Shown one piece after another: positions 54,454 to 64,000 of a stretch of DNA of 64,000 nucleotides. The DNA is from Adiantum capillus-veneris (lineage: Eukaryota > Streptophyta > Polypodiopsida > Polypodiales > Pteridaceae). Under the pieces are notes generated by a model. It ran no database searches. It saw only the letters and a program-made list of their open reading frames with translations, and had not been told where the DNA came from. A program made the translations under genes and the position numbers. Each line of letters begins with the position of its first letter. Position 1 is the stretch's first letter. The stretch is from contig CM043963.1 in assembly GCA_014529385.2 (NCBI GenBank), positions 2,669,001 to 2,733,000 of the forward strand, written 5' to 3'.

Positions 54454-55663
54454 CACTCGGATAAAGTACAGTTCCAAATTAGCAGACCTAATCAAGAACA
54501 TCCGATGTGTATAGAGTATAGTAGTGGTTGAGGTTAACCATCCAGTTATACCAATCATTACTAAGACCACCTCTAGCGGTTAAATGATTTGATTCAATTG
54601 CCGAAATTAAACGCTTGTGTACAGGTATATTCAGCGGCAAGGCAAGAAGTTGTGCGGAAACTGATCCCTTGCAAGGTGAGTGGTTGGATTTGTGATAAAT
54701 TGCATTGTTAAGTTTGATGAATTTAAGATCACGAAGACACATTCCTAGAGACCAAAAAGTGGCAGGTGATCAGGGTAGCTTAGTGTCCACTGAGGAGAGT
54801 GTAACTCAGGCAAGGCTAGATCCATTAGCACCAATCATTGAGGAAGGTAGTGATACTGACACTTCATCAAATAAGTCCTCCTTCATGATGGGTAGTCAAC
54901 AGCCAGGAGGTTTCTCTGGTGAAGGACCAATGCTAGAAGGAAGTACCTCCCAAAACCCTTTGAACGATGCCAAGTTCACTATAATCTTCTTAGAAGGAAC
55001 AAACTCTAGGGGAGCCCTAGTTTATTTTGACTATCGGGGATGCAAGTGTATTTGTATAGAGGATAGACCTTTTCAAAGACTGGAGATAATTTGAGTCTAT
55101 GATGATGGAGACAGATTCCAAGACAAAAAGGGGAACCACTATCTGATAGTTAGTAACCCTGAGGATTGCAAAAAATATGGAGATAATGTGGCACAAGGAA
55201 AAATGGTCTCAGAGGCTCAAGAGCCGCCTCCAAAAATTGATCGACCTGGAGCTCTTTTTATGTATGATAAAAAAACAACCAGGGTCCTTACCTATATAAT
55301 GAGAATGTGGGAGTTTACAAGCATGAGAGCGAGGGAGTAGTCTCTTATTTTCGATGCAAAGAACCCTATCCAAATGAATTAAGCAAAGACAAGGTTCTTT
55401 ACTTGTTCTCTTATGAAATTGCTATGGGGAAGGATATTATTTTTGTTGACAGGTAGGGGCGAGAATACAAACGAATTCTCCCAGAGGAGGTAGAAAAGGC
55501 AATAGTTACAGAAACATCAACATATGCCCCCGAAGAAGTACCAAGGTCCACCTATATCCCTAGCAAGTCAACAAATCCATTTTCAGAAGAGTACGGCGCA
55601 ACATCACATTCTAACCGACGATAGACGTTCAACTACCGGAACCAGCAAGCAACCCAACCATCA
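54454..55663 (+). pseudogene. Element C leader end and ORF0 (MNLRS protein), broken
   Basis: After the CACTC duplication, 260 bp of leader precede ATG 54717 (MNLRSRRHIPRD). The first frame ends at a TGA (55092-55094); similarity to element B ORF0 (the region after IEDRP/IEERP) continues beyond it in shifted frames to about 55630. Unknown function; decayed. Confidence 0.75.
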
Positions 55664-57297
55664 ATGCAGGCATGGCTTCAACAAAGTGCGAAATTAGAAC
55701 AAGACCGAAACATAGATGGTTATCCAGCCGCAAGAGGGCTAAGAGATTTACAAGAACCACCACTCTATTCACAGTATCAAGGCAAGAGTAAGCCAAAAAC
55801 TCAAGAGTCGGCAGAGCCTAGAAGACCTCTTGCAAGAACCATCATAAATTATGGCTTAGGGGCACCTCTGGGAGAGGAACCCTCCCACTATCGAAGGCTA
55901 GAGGAGGTATATCGAGTAGGACGAGGAGAAGCAATGATGAGATTTGTAGACCATCGTAGAATTAGACCTTCTCAGGTGCAAAAATGGGTAAACAAGAAAT
56001 ACACAGGAAACAGAGATCCTAGGGATCATGTAGCAGCCTTTGTGAGTGTAATTAGAGCTGAAGAAGTGTTGGACTTCCCTACTTAATTTGCAGGGTTTGG
56101 ACTTACCCTAGAAGAGGATGCCGCTACTTGGTTTGACTCTGTAGAGCATATATATTTCGAGTCTATGGAGGAGGTTTTTGACAAGTTTATTGAGGAATTC
56201 TCACAAAGGGGGATAGCTCATAATACAATCTCACAAATCCATAAATGTAAACAGAAAGAAGGGGAATATGTGCGAAAGGCAGCTCTACGACTAAAAAGAT
56301 ATGTGAAGTTCTACCCTATGGAAGAACTGCCAACTCAGTCCAGACTTATGCTTATATTTATTCAAGGACTAAGGAACGCATATCTCCAGAAGGACTTACA
56401 TATGAAGAGGAGCACCACGTTAAATGAGTTAACAAAGGAGGCTCTTTACCTTGTAGACAATTGTGCGGTCTACAAGGAGGGTGAATTCAAGGATCTTGAT
56501 GATGATTCATCCTCACAACAACGTGGAAGCAAGTCCCCTAAGACAACACCAAAAGGAGAAGTAGCTGTAAACCAGGAGCAGCTTGTGGAGGAAGTGCTAA
56601 AAAAATTAATATGTATGCCAAGCCTGAGGCTAAGCAGCCGAAGTGGTGTGCTATTGAACAAAAATGGACAAACCATGTGACGGAGGAATGTTATTATAAC
56701 AAGGGATATGTGAGAGAGTGACCTTATGCTCCCCAAGCTTAGGTAGCATCTCCTCAACTTCCACTGATGCCTAGGTATCAAGCAGGCAATCTACCAGGAC
56801 CTGTAGGTGTTGAAAGACCACAACCAGTATTGGGGTAACAACCACCCCTACCAGGATTACTACCGATCGGCATAAGATACACACCAATGGTAAAAGAACC
56901 AGAAGAGAAGGCTTTGACACCTATGCATGCATATTACGAAGATTCCAATGGATATGCAGTAAATCCTGTCTATTATCCACTGGAAGAACCCCCAACGCGA
57001 GAACCTTGGAGCATGATTGGAAGTACAGGACCACCAACAGCTGCATAGGCAGTAGGAGAAGGAAGATACAGCTTGATTGAACGAACACTATTGTTTAAAG
57101 CCAACGGAGGCATGGGCAGGCAGAGGCATGCATACCAACAAAGAGGAGCTCAAGGAGCACCTCAACAGCCTAAGGGACCCTGCTACAAGTGTGGCGGAGA
57201 CCATTGGCTAAGAGACTGTCCTCGTGATGAAATCATTAGAGTCAATGTGTATTGCACCGAGTGTGGAATTACTCACTTGATTCCTGATTGCCCTAAG
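55664..57297 (+). pseudogene. Element C Gag, first part, broken
   Basis: Colinear with the element B Gag: QVQKWVNKKYTGNRDPRDH, EEFSQRGIAHNTISQIH, LMLIFIQGLRN. The two knuckles CYKCGGDHWLRDC and CTECGITHLIPDC (57181 on) share the shortened spacing. Stops (for example at 56084, 56720-56745 and 56837) and frame changes disable it. It ends at CCCTAAG, where element D inserted between codons of the region after the second knuckle. Confidence 0.85.
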
Positions 57298-57489
57298 TGT
57301 TGTGGTATTAAGCCCAATGTGGTCGCCCAGGTAAGTGGGCGGGCCGCCAGGTATGTAGACATATTCTTTTGTTAAAACCTAATAAGAACTCACTATGCTC
57401 TACACATTACAGTAGAGCGAGTTCACCATATCTTCGTGCTCTTCTTCTCGCACTCTCTCTCGCATCGCACTTCCGCTCGTACTCCTTCA
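57298..57489 (+). repeat. Element D 5' LTR
   Basis: 192 bp; one of the shorter plant LTRs. Pairs with 62602-62793. Confidence 0.95.
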
Positions 57490-57491
57490 AC

Positions 57492-57505
57492 TCGTATCAG
57501 AGCTC
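57492..57505 (+). other. Element D primer binding site (tRNA-iMet type)
   Basis: TCGTATCAGAGCTC resembles the standard TGGTATCAGAGC with one change, two bases after the LTR. The following 1.08 kb (57506-58588) is an untranslated leader with no supported ORF. Confidence 0.75.
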
Positions 57506-58588
57506 AGATCGAGGCTTGGGGCAGCATTTGCAGGTAGCCAGAGTCACCTTCTCATATTGGAGTGAGATTCGACAGGCGAAGACATGGCCCCAAATCCTGT
57601 GGGTGAACCCGAAGGGCTCGGTGTTCTCAGAATTTCATTCTGAAGTCATCTCGGTCACCCTTCGGCTTCGACAAAGTTCTACGCAGGCCATTTTCGACTA
57701 CGTGGCCTCGGCGGGTGCATATCCGACTCTGCAAATTTGGGGTTTTGGCCTACGACTGCAGGTGCTGAGGATATCGGTACTCCCAAAGTGTTGATTTGTG
57801 GTTGTCTACACATTGAAGGACGGCTCACAGTTCTTGGAGGCGTGTCACATACGACACGGGCGCATCTACACACAGACTGTAGGCGACATCCACTAGTTCA
57901 TCAGGTAGCTTGTGTTTGCTGCTTGATATTCGAGATTTCATCCTGACATTGCAGGTACTTCCACATGGGATGTATTGTCAGAGATGATGTATGTCTGTTG
58001 AGGGTTTGCTGGCTGTGAGTCACGCAGCAAACAACCGCCGCAGCGGTTACAACAAATAGTGGGAAATTTGTGGATGTATGACTTTGTGGGAAGTCTATGT
58101 ATTGTCAGATTTATTGCAGCCTTTGTTGAGGGTCGAGTGAGGTTTTATTGAGCTGGGGGATTCTCGAATGTTGAGATCCTTTCGGTGATACAGGTCTTGG
58201 AGCGATCCCTCGAGCACCCTTAGATATGCAGCTAGGATGTATTGACGGTGAGTTAGACAGTTGGGATTGCATCTTTGCTTTACTGCCATTGAGGCATTAT
58301 CGTAGTCTATGCTTACAGCACAGTGAAAGGACAGTGAGAGACAGTACAGGTGGAGGACAGTTTTACCCACAGCTTACAGTGTTAGAGAGACAGTGGTTTT
58401 TTGAGCTGTTTTTGGTCTGTTTTTTGAGTACACCAGAGCCATTTTATAAAGGAGACTCTGCCAAAATTTATGCAGAATCTGAAGCTTTCTTGGTTCATTT
58501 GACAGGTTGATGTTGGTTCAGAGGTCATTTTATAGGGGAAACTCTACCGAATTTTTCCCAAGAAAGTAAACTATTGTGAAGCGTAGCT

Positions 58589-59500
58589 ATGGCTGGATCA
58601 CACGACACTCCTCTTTACAATATCAAGAAGCTGGATGGAACCAATTTCCCATTGTGGAAGAAGAAAATTTGGCACGTGTTGGTACAAAAGAAGTAGATAA
58701 AACCTATAAAGCTCAAGGGGATAAAACCAGAAGATATGGACAAAGATGAATGGAGCGAAATGGATGAATTGGCACTTTCTACCATTATGCTGACTTTGGC
58801 AGAAAGCATTTACTTCAATGTCGGCTTATGAAGCATGGACAAAGTTGAGTGATCTTTATGAGAAGCAGAGTGCAGCTTCACAGGTATACTGGCTTAAGAA
58901 GCTTGTTGACTTAAGGATGAAAGAAGGGACACCTATGTCTACTCATCTGAATGAATTCAACAGCATCATCTGAATGAATTCAACACCATCTACAGTCAGT
59001 TGTCAGCTCAAGGTGTCAATTTTGATGAACCTGTTAGAGCTATGTTCCTGTTGATCACATTGCCAGAAAGTTGGGACACTTTTCGCACAGCTTTGAGTAA
59101 TTCTGCACCTCTAGATGGTTTGACCATAGAAGGTGTAGAAGGCAGTCTGCTTACTGAAGAAACCAACAGAAAGACAATGGACAAAGGCAAAGGAACAACC
59201 TTAGTTGTCAGGGGAAGGACCAAAGAAAAGTACAAAGGTGGAAAGAGGAATCAGTCTCGTAGCAAGTCCCGCAGTGTTAAAGGCAAGAGTGACATAGAAT
59301 GCTACCATTGTGGCAAGAAGGGTCACATGAAAAGAGACTGCAGAGAATGGAAAGCAGAAAAAGGCAAAGAGAAAGCTAAAGACCATGGTGAGAAGAACAA
59401 GTCCTCAGTGAAGATTCAAGAAATAAATGTGACAAACACTGTTGCAGAGGATGACAGTCTAGTGTTAGGAGACATCTACTTCTTGAAGAATACAATGGAC
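58589..59500 (+). pseudogene. Element D Gag
   Basis: Starts ATG 58589 (MAGSHDTPLYNIKKLDGTNF) with the copia Gag pattern. A stop near 58696, a frame change near 58820 and a 21-bp tandem duplication (CATCTGAATGAATTCAACA, near 58945-58990) break it. The downstream frame carries the CYHCGKKGHMKRDC zinc knuckle (59300-59341, standard CX2CX4HX4C, unlike elements A to C). Confidence 0.88.
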
Positions 59501-60470
59501 TCAGCTCTTCTTACAGCATCTAATGGAAATGCACTGAGTGACTGGATTATAGACTCAGGGGCATCACTTCATGTGTCTCCAAACAAGGAGTGGTTTACCT
59601 CTTATGTGACCACTAAAGATCATGTTCGGCTAGGCAATGGGCAGACATGTGAGATCTTATGTGTTGGAGATGTTCAATTGAAGTTTCAGAATGGCTCTTC
59701 TTTCACGCTGAAAAATGTGAGACATGTTCCCGCAATTACAAAGAGCTTGATCAGCACATGTTTACTTGATGATGCTGGCTACGTCACCACTTTTAAACAG
59801 AACATGTGGAAGATATCCAAGGGTTCTATGATAGTAGCGCATGGAGTAAAGTCTGGAGGACTTTACATGATTTATGTAATCAATGTAACCGAGCAGCCGA
59901 ACATTTCTTTGTGGCATAGCCGGATAGGACATATGTCCAAGAAGGGAATGGAAATCTTGTCTCATTCTGGTTATTTTCCTGGCTTTTCATTTAATGATTT
60001 TGAATTCTGTGAACATTGTCTGTGTGGTAAGCAAACACAGTAGCCACATAAGCATAGAAGCAGTAGAAGAGATACACAGTTGGCACTTGTTCATAGTGAT
60101 TTGTGTGGACCTATGCCTAACCTATCTCTAGGGGGAGCTTCTTACTTTATGACATTTATAGATGATTACTTGAGGAAAGTATGGGTTTACTTTCTCAAGC
60201 ACAAGGATGAAGCGTTTAGTGTTTTCAAAACGTTTGTGACACTTGTGGAGAATCAGAGTGGCAAGAAGCTTAAAGGCCTACGCACTGACAATGGTGGAGA
60301 GTATGTTCAAAGACCTTTCAAGACTTTTGTGAGTCAAAAGGTATAAAACGTGAACTTACTGCTCCTTACAATCCTCCTCAAAATGGTGTTGCTGAGAGGA
60401 TGAATAGGACCGTACAAGAGAAGGTCAGAAGTATGTTGTCTAATGCACAACTGCTCAAATGGGTTTTGGG
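59501..60470 (+). pseudogene. Element D protease and integrase
   Basis: Protease: WIIDSGASLHVSP near 59545-59583, an intact DSGA site. The GAG-pre-integrase zinc region follows (WHSRIGHMSKKGMEIL, CEHCLCGKQT). An in-frame TAG (60041-60043) precedes the integrase core: HSDLCGPM, LRTDNGGEY and, after a frameshift near 60340, NGVAERMNRT with the catalytic Glu. Confidence 0.9.
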
Positions 60471-61711
60471 CTGAAGCTGTATCAACAGCTGTTCATCTTA
60501 TTAGCAAGGTTTTGCAGAAGGATTCAGTGCTAGAGATGGTATGGTCAGGCAAAATGGCCTCATACAAGCATCTCAGAGTCTTTGGTTGTGAGGGATATAC
60601 TCACGTTCCAAAGGAATTTAGGAACAAACTTGAGCCAAAGAGTAGAAAGTGCATCTTTCTAGGCTATGGTAATTCTGGTGAGATGGGGTACAGACTTTGG
60701 GATCCCGAATCTAGAAAGGTTATCAGCAGAAATGATGTTCACTAATGAATCCAAATATCATTCTAAACCAGAGAGGGTTGAGGAGATTAGAAGAGTTGTC
60801 TTCCAAGAAGATGGACCTGCACGTGCAAGACAAAATGTCAGGGCTCAAGAGGAGCAAGGACAGGATAGATTGGAACCACAGGTTGTGGCTGAGCCTGAGC
60901 CACCTATTTTGCGTAGATCTGGACATATCACGCGACCTCCTGATCGGTTTGTTCCATCTATGAACTATGTCATGTTGACTGATTGCAATGAGCCTTCATG
61001 TTACAAGGAAGCAGTGCAAATGAAGGACTCCGGGAATTGGCAATTTTCCATGCAGTCAGAGATGATAACTCTGCATAAAAACCAGACATGGAAGATAGTT
61101 AAATTACCACTGGGAAAAAAGGCTTTACCTTGTAAATGGGTTTACAGGTATAAGATCACCGCTCATGATAGTCAGCCAAAGTACAAAGCAAGGCTTGTTG
61201 CCAAGGGCTTTAAGCAAGAACAAGGCATTGACTTTGATGAAGTCTTCTCTCCGGTGGTCAAGATGACTACATTGAGATGCTTTCTTGCATTGGTTGCCAT
61301 ATTAGATTTGGTGTTGCACCAAATGGATGTCAAGACAACTTCTTGCATGGTGATTTAGATGTGAAAATTTACATGCAGCAGCCAGAAGGGTTTATTGAGA
61401 AAGGCAAGGAAGATTTGGTATGCCAGTTGTTAAAGAGTCTTTATGGCTTAAAACAATCACCAAGGGCATGGTACCATAAATTCCACAAGTTTATGCTTTC
61501 TCAAGGCTACAAACGTAGTGAGTTCGATCACTGTCTATATACAAAGAAGGCTAAGGATGGCAGTTGGCTGATCCTTATTTTGTATGTGGAAGAAATTTCA
61601 GCTTTGAAGTCAAAGATGGCAAAATCTTTTGACATGAAAGACATGGGTGAGGCAAGTCATATACTTGGTATGCGCATTGAGAGAGACAGATCAAAGAAGT
61701 TGATTTGGTGA
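60471..61711 (+). pseudogene. Element D integrase C-terminal part and reverse transcriptase, active site lost
   Basis: The end of integrase (FGCEGYTHVPKE) leads into RT: NWQFSMQSEM, WVYRYKI, ARLVAKGFKQEQGIDF, a frameshift near 61300-61345, then LYGLKQSPRAWY. The copia YVDD box is replaced by YVEE (61583-61594), followed directly by ISALKSKMAKSFDM. Related elements have some ten more residues there, so a small deletion removed part of the catalytic loop. Confidence 0.9.
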
Positions 61712-62512
61712 TCTCAAACAGAGTATATTGACAAGGTTTTGCAATGTTTCAATATGGAGAAGGGAAAGGCATTGAGTGTTCCATTGCCACCATATGTGAA
61801 ACTTAGCAAACAAGATTGTCCTGTGTCTGAGGAAGAACATGCTGAAATGGATAAGATTCCATATGTGTCTGCAGTGGGTAGTTTGATGTATGCAATGATT
61901 GCTACTCGCCCAGACATTGCATTTGCAGTGGGAGTAGTAAGTCGATACATGTCAAACCCAGGCAAGAAACATTGGGAGGCAGTGAAAGGAATATTGAGAT
62001 ACCTGAAAGCTACAAAGAGTATGCGTATATGCTATGGGAGTCAGGAGCTAAGTGTAAAGGGTTTTGGAGACTTAGATTATGCAGGTGACTTAGACAACCG
62101 AAGGTCTACGTCAGGGTATGTCTTTACATTGGCTGGTGGAGCAGTATCATGGCGTTCTAGATTACAAGATTGTGTTACTCAGTCTACTACAGAGGTTGAA
62201 TATGTTGCAGCATCAGAGGCATGCAAAGAATCAATTTGGCTTAATCGACTAGTAATAGATTTGGGAATCAAAGAAGAGATACCTGTGTTATATTGTGATA
62301 GTCAGAGTGCTATACAATTGGCTTGCAATCCAGTTTATCACTCAAAGACAAAGCATGTGGATGTGAAGTATCATTTCATCAGGGAAATGCTCGAGGATAA
62401 GCAAATTCAGCTTGTCAAAGTTCACACCACAGAAAATCCTGCTGATCTACTTACAAAAGGACTTCCCTCAGAGAGCTTTGCGCATTTTCGCAAGCAGTTA
62501 GGTGTAGGGTAG
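61712..62512 (+). pseudogene. Element D RNase H
   Basis: After a TGA at 61709-61711 the frame continues to TAG 62510-62512 with YVSAVGSLMYAM, RPDIAFAVG, GFGDLDYAGD, STSGYVF, STTEVEYVA (catalytic Glu region), YCDSQSAIQLA and KHVDVKYHFIRE: the complete copia RNase H signature. Best preserved part of the element. Confidence 0.92.
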
Positions 62513-62589
62513 TACATCACTTCTCTACATCTCTTGTATCTTAGCTTGTATAGTAGCTTCTCTCACACTTAAAATACCACATTGGACTT

Positions 62590-62601
62590 TAAGTGGGAGG
62601 T
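62590..62601 (+). other. Element D polypurine tract
   Basis: AAGTGGGAGG-type tract directly before the 3' LTR. Confidence 0.75.
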
Positions 62602-62793
62602 TGTTGGGGTATAAAGCCCAATGTGGTCGCCCAGGTAAGTGGGCGGGCCACCAGGTATGTACACATATTCTTTTGTTAAAACCTAATAAGAACTCACTAT
62701 GCTCTACACATTACAGTAGAGCGAGTTCACCATATCGTCGTGCTCTTCTTCTCGCACTTTCTCTGGCGTCTCACTTCCATTCGTACTCCTTCA
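62602..62793 (+). repeat. Element D 3' LTR
   Basis: 192 bp, same length as the 5' LTR, 11 substitutions by hand count, seven or so of them clustered in the last 60 bp. Confidence 0.95.
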
Positions 62794-62798
62794 CTAAG

Positions 62799-64000
62799 AA
62801 CTCGAGCAAAGAAGCAAAAACTACTTTGAACATGCAGGAAGCAGTGCCTTCCAGTGGAGGGTCAAAAAACGAGACAGTAATACCTATTCAAGCAGTGACA
62901 CGAGCACAAGCTCAAATAATGACAAACGAACCTATAATTAAAGAGCCAAAGACCGATGCCCCAAGTGCAAAAATGAAAAATCAAAGAAGCACTTGGAAAG
63001 CTAGAAAGGTGCGTATGAAAGCCAGGAGAGAACGAGAGCAAACGGCTCTATCCGAGGAGTTAAAACACACAAAGGATAGATTGGAGCGGTTAGAGGATCT
63101 AACTAGTTTAAGTTCACACGCTGCTACAACTAAAGGAGCCAAGGAAATAGTAAAGTAATCCCAAAGTGCAGGATCAGGAGGATCAGTGCTGGTAGAAAAA
63201 GTAAATGAGCAGCTGGACGCACTTTTAAAAGTATACGAAGCCAGACTAAAAAACGACTAAAACCAAGAGCAAAGATGGATGACTTATCCATATCCAGAAA
63301 TAGAAAAACATAGGTTGGAAATGTGTCAAAAGATGATTGAAACATCCCAATCCTTGATAGAAAATCCGCTTGGTAAACCTGCAAGTTGGCACGAGGTACT
63401 AGCTCCAACCCCTATCAAACCAACTCTAGAAAAACAAGTAGACACAAGGAGAGACTCACGACTGCCTCTGAGTCTAGGAGAGAACCTATCATAGTGCCAA
63501 ATACAACAGATAAGACAATTGATGGTTTCCAGCCTAAAATATTGATAGAAATGGGTAAGGATTGTAACAGTCTAGATGACCTGTGGAAGCAAATCCGGGA
63601 AGCAAATGAAGCTAACAGGGTGAACCACCAAATAAGTAGCACTAGAAACGAGGAAAATGAGATCTTACCTCCCATTGAAGAGTTTGAGGCAAGATCACAA
63701 ATGAACTTTGATATGCATTCACAAGGGGGAGACCAGGGTTCAATTAGTTCGAGGCACAGCCAACCAGACTCGCTAAAAACTCTACCCTCTTACCTAGGGG
63801 AGTATGAAGCTAAGTCTGAGGTGAGAGCAATCCCATCTCAAAGACTTTCTTCCAACAGAGTGATGGATTCACAAGGGTTGATTGAGTTATTGTCCACCCC
63901 TGTGGCATGCACAATCACGTTAGCAGAACTTCTGAGGTTACGACCAAACATGTGGACCACCATAGGCAAATGCTTAGAAAAAGTTGGAGTAAAAGACCCT
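62799..64000 (+). pseudogene. Element C Gag, second part, truncated by the window end
   Basis: Resumes after the CTAAG duplication with KEAKTTLNMQEAVPSSGGS, matching element B Gag after its second knuckle (KTTLNMLETIPTSSGS). The basic coiled-coil linker (RKVRMKARREREQ) follows, then, across stops (TAA 63156-63158; TAG near 63260 and TAG 63492-63494), MDSQGLIELLSTP and LRPNMWTTIGKCLE near 63860-63990. PR1 and Pol lie beyond the window. Confidence 0.88.

Larger units (their letters stand above)
57298..62793 (+). mobile_element. Element D: Ty1/copia retrotransposon, 5.5 kb, in element C gag
   Basis: Short LTRs (192 bp each) with TGTTG...TTCA ends, 5-bp duplication CTAAG at 57293-57297 and 62794-62798, an iMet-type primer site and a polypurine tract. 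Internal order gag, protease, integrase, RT, RNase H is diagnostic for copia; the HSRIGHMSKKGMEIL and CYHCGKKGHMKRDC words suggest the Tork/Tnt1-like group (inference). The LTRs differ at 11 of 192 positions by hand count. Stops, frameshifts and a damaged RT active site make it dead. Confidence 0.95.
32956..64000 (+). mobile_element. Element C: Ty3-type LTR retrotransposon, host of elements B and D, runs off the window
   Basis: It begins with an LTR (32956-33889), a primer site and a leader, is interrupted by B (35432-54453), resumes at 54454 with leader and gag, is interrupted by D (57298-62793) and resumes at 62799 with more gag. LTR 3' end, primer region and proteins are related to element B, so B landed in a member of its own sister family. 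Many stops and decayed CpG sites show that it is older than B. Its 3' half lies beyond the window. Confidence 0.9.

Overview
The window is almost entirely nested transposable elements, and it looks like land-plant nuclear DNA. The evidence is plant-type Ty3 (Ogre/Tat/Athila-like) and Ty1/copia LTR retrotransposons, plant-style tRNA-Asp and tRNA-iMet primer sites, LINEs with L1-type ORF1 and EN-RT proteins, intron-like breaks, and very long (GA)n, (GT)n and poly-G tracts. The species cannot be named from the sequence. No tRNA, rRNA or CRISPR locus was seen.

Layout. 1-1040: the first exon of a possible host gene on the minus strand (ParB-like DGNHR motif) with a TATA box, backed by a G34 run. 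1043-2032: G-, GC- and GA-rich low-complexity DNA. 2033-6587: LINE-1, decayed, minus strand. 6831-11518: a broken multi-exon MULE-like/SWIM zinc-finger gene, plus strand, with a 556-bp tandem duplication. 11821-16433: LINE-2, nearly intact. 16527-17686: an ORF1-only LINE relative. 18001-18054 plus 30603-32938: LINE-3, split by element A. 18055-30602: element A, a Ty3 element with a CATGT target duplication. 32956 to beyond the window end: element C, a second Ty3 element. Inside C lie element B (35432-54453, minus strand, 19.0 kb, CACTC duplication) and copia element D (57298-62793, CTAAG duplication).

How the parts work. Elements A, B and C are related. Each begins with a small protein starting MNLRS and a Gag with zinc knuckles of spacing CX2CX3HX4C. 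A and B then have a retropepsin, RT-RNase H, integrase, a SECOND retropepsin in frame after integrase, a tail of repeated W-x-P-K motifs and an extra ORF after pol (C leaves the window before pol). Hand-counted LTR differences are about 1.3% in B, 4% in A and 6% in D, so B is the youngest. LINE copies sit inside (GA)n tracts and share a 3'-terminal hairpin. In both copies that keep the junction, ORF1 and ORF2 are separated by one in-frame UAG.

The most unusual signal is a 24-bp perfect palindrome (half-site AGACATCATACG) present nine times in element B, in two non-coding arrays with spacings near 284 and 130 bp. Sister element C carries the same array in its leader with a different half-site (AGACATCCTACG). 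Both arms have changed together, so the dyad was preserved while the sequence changed. This suggests a selected cis element, either an RNA hairpin or a dimeric protein site, that I do not recognise.
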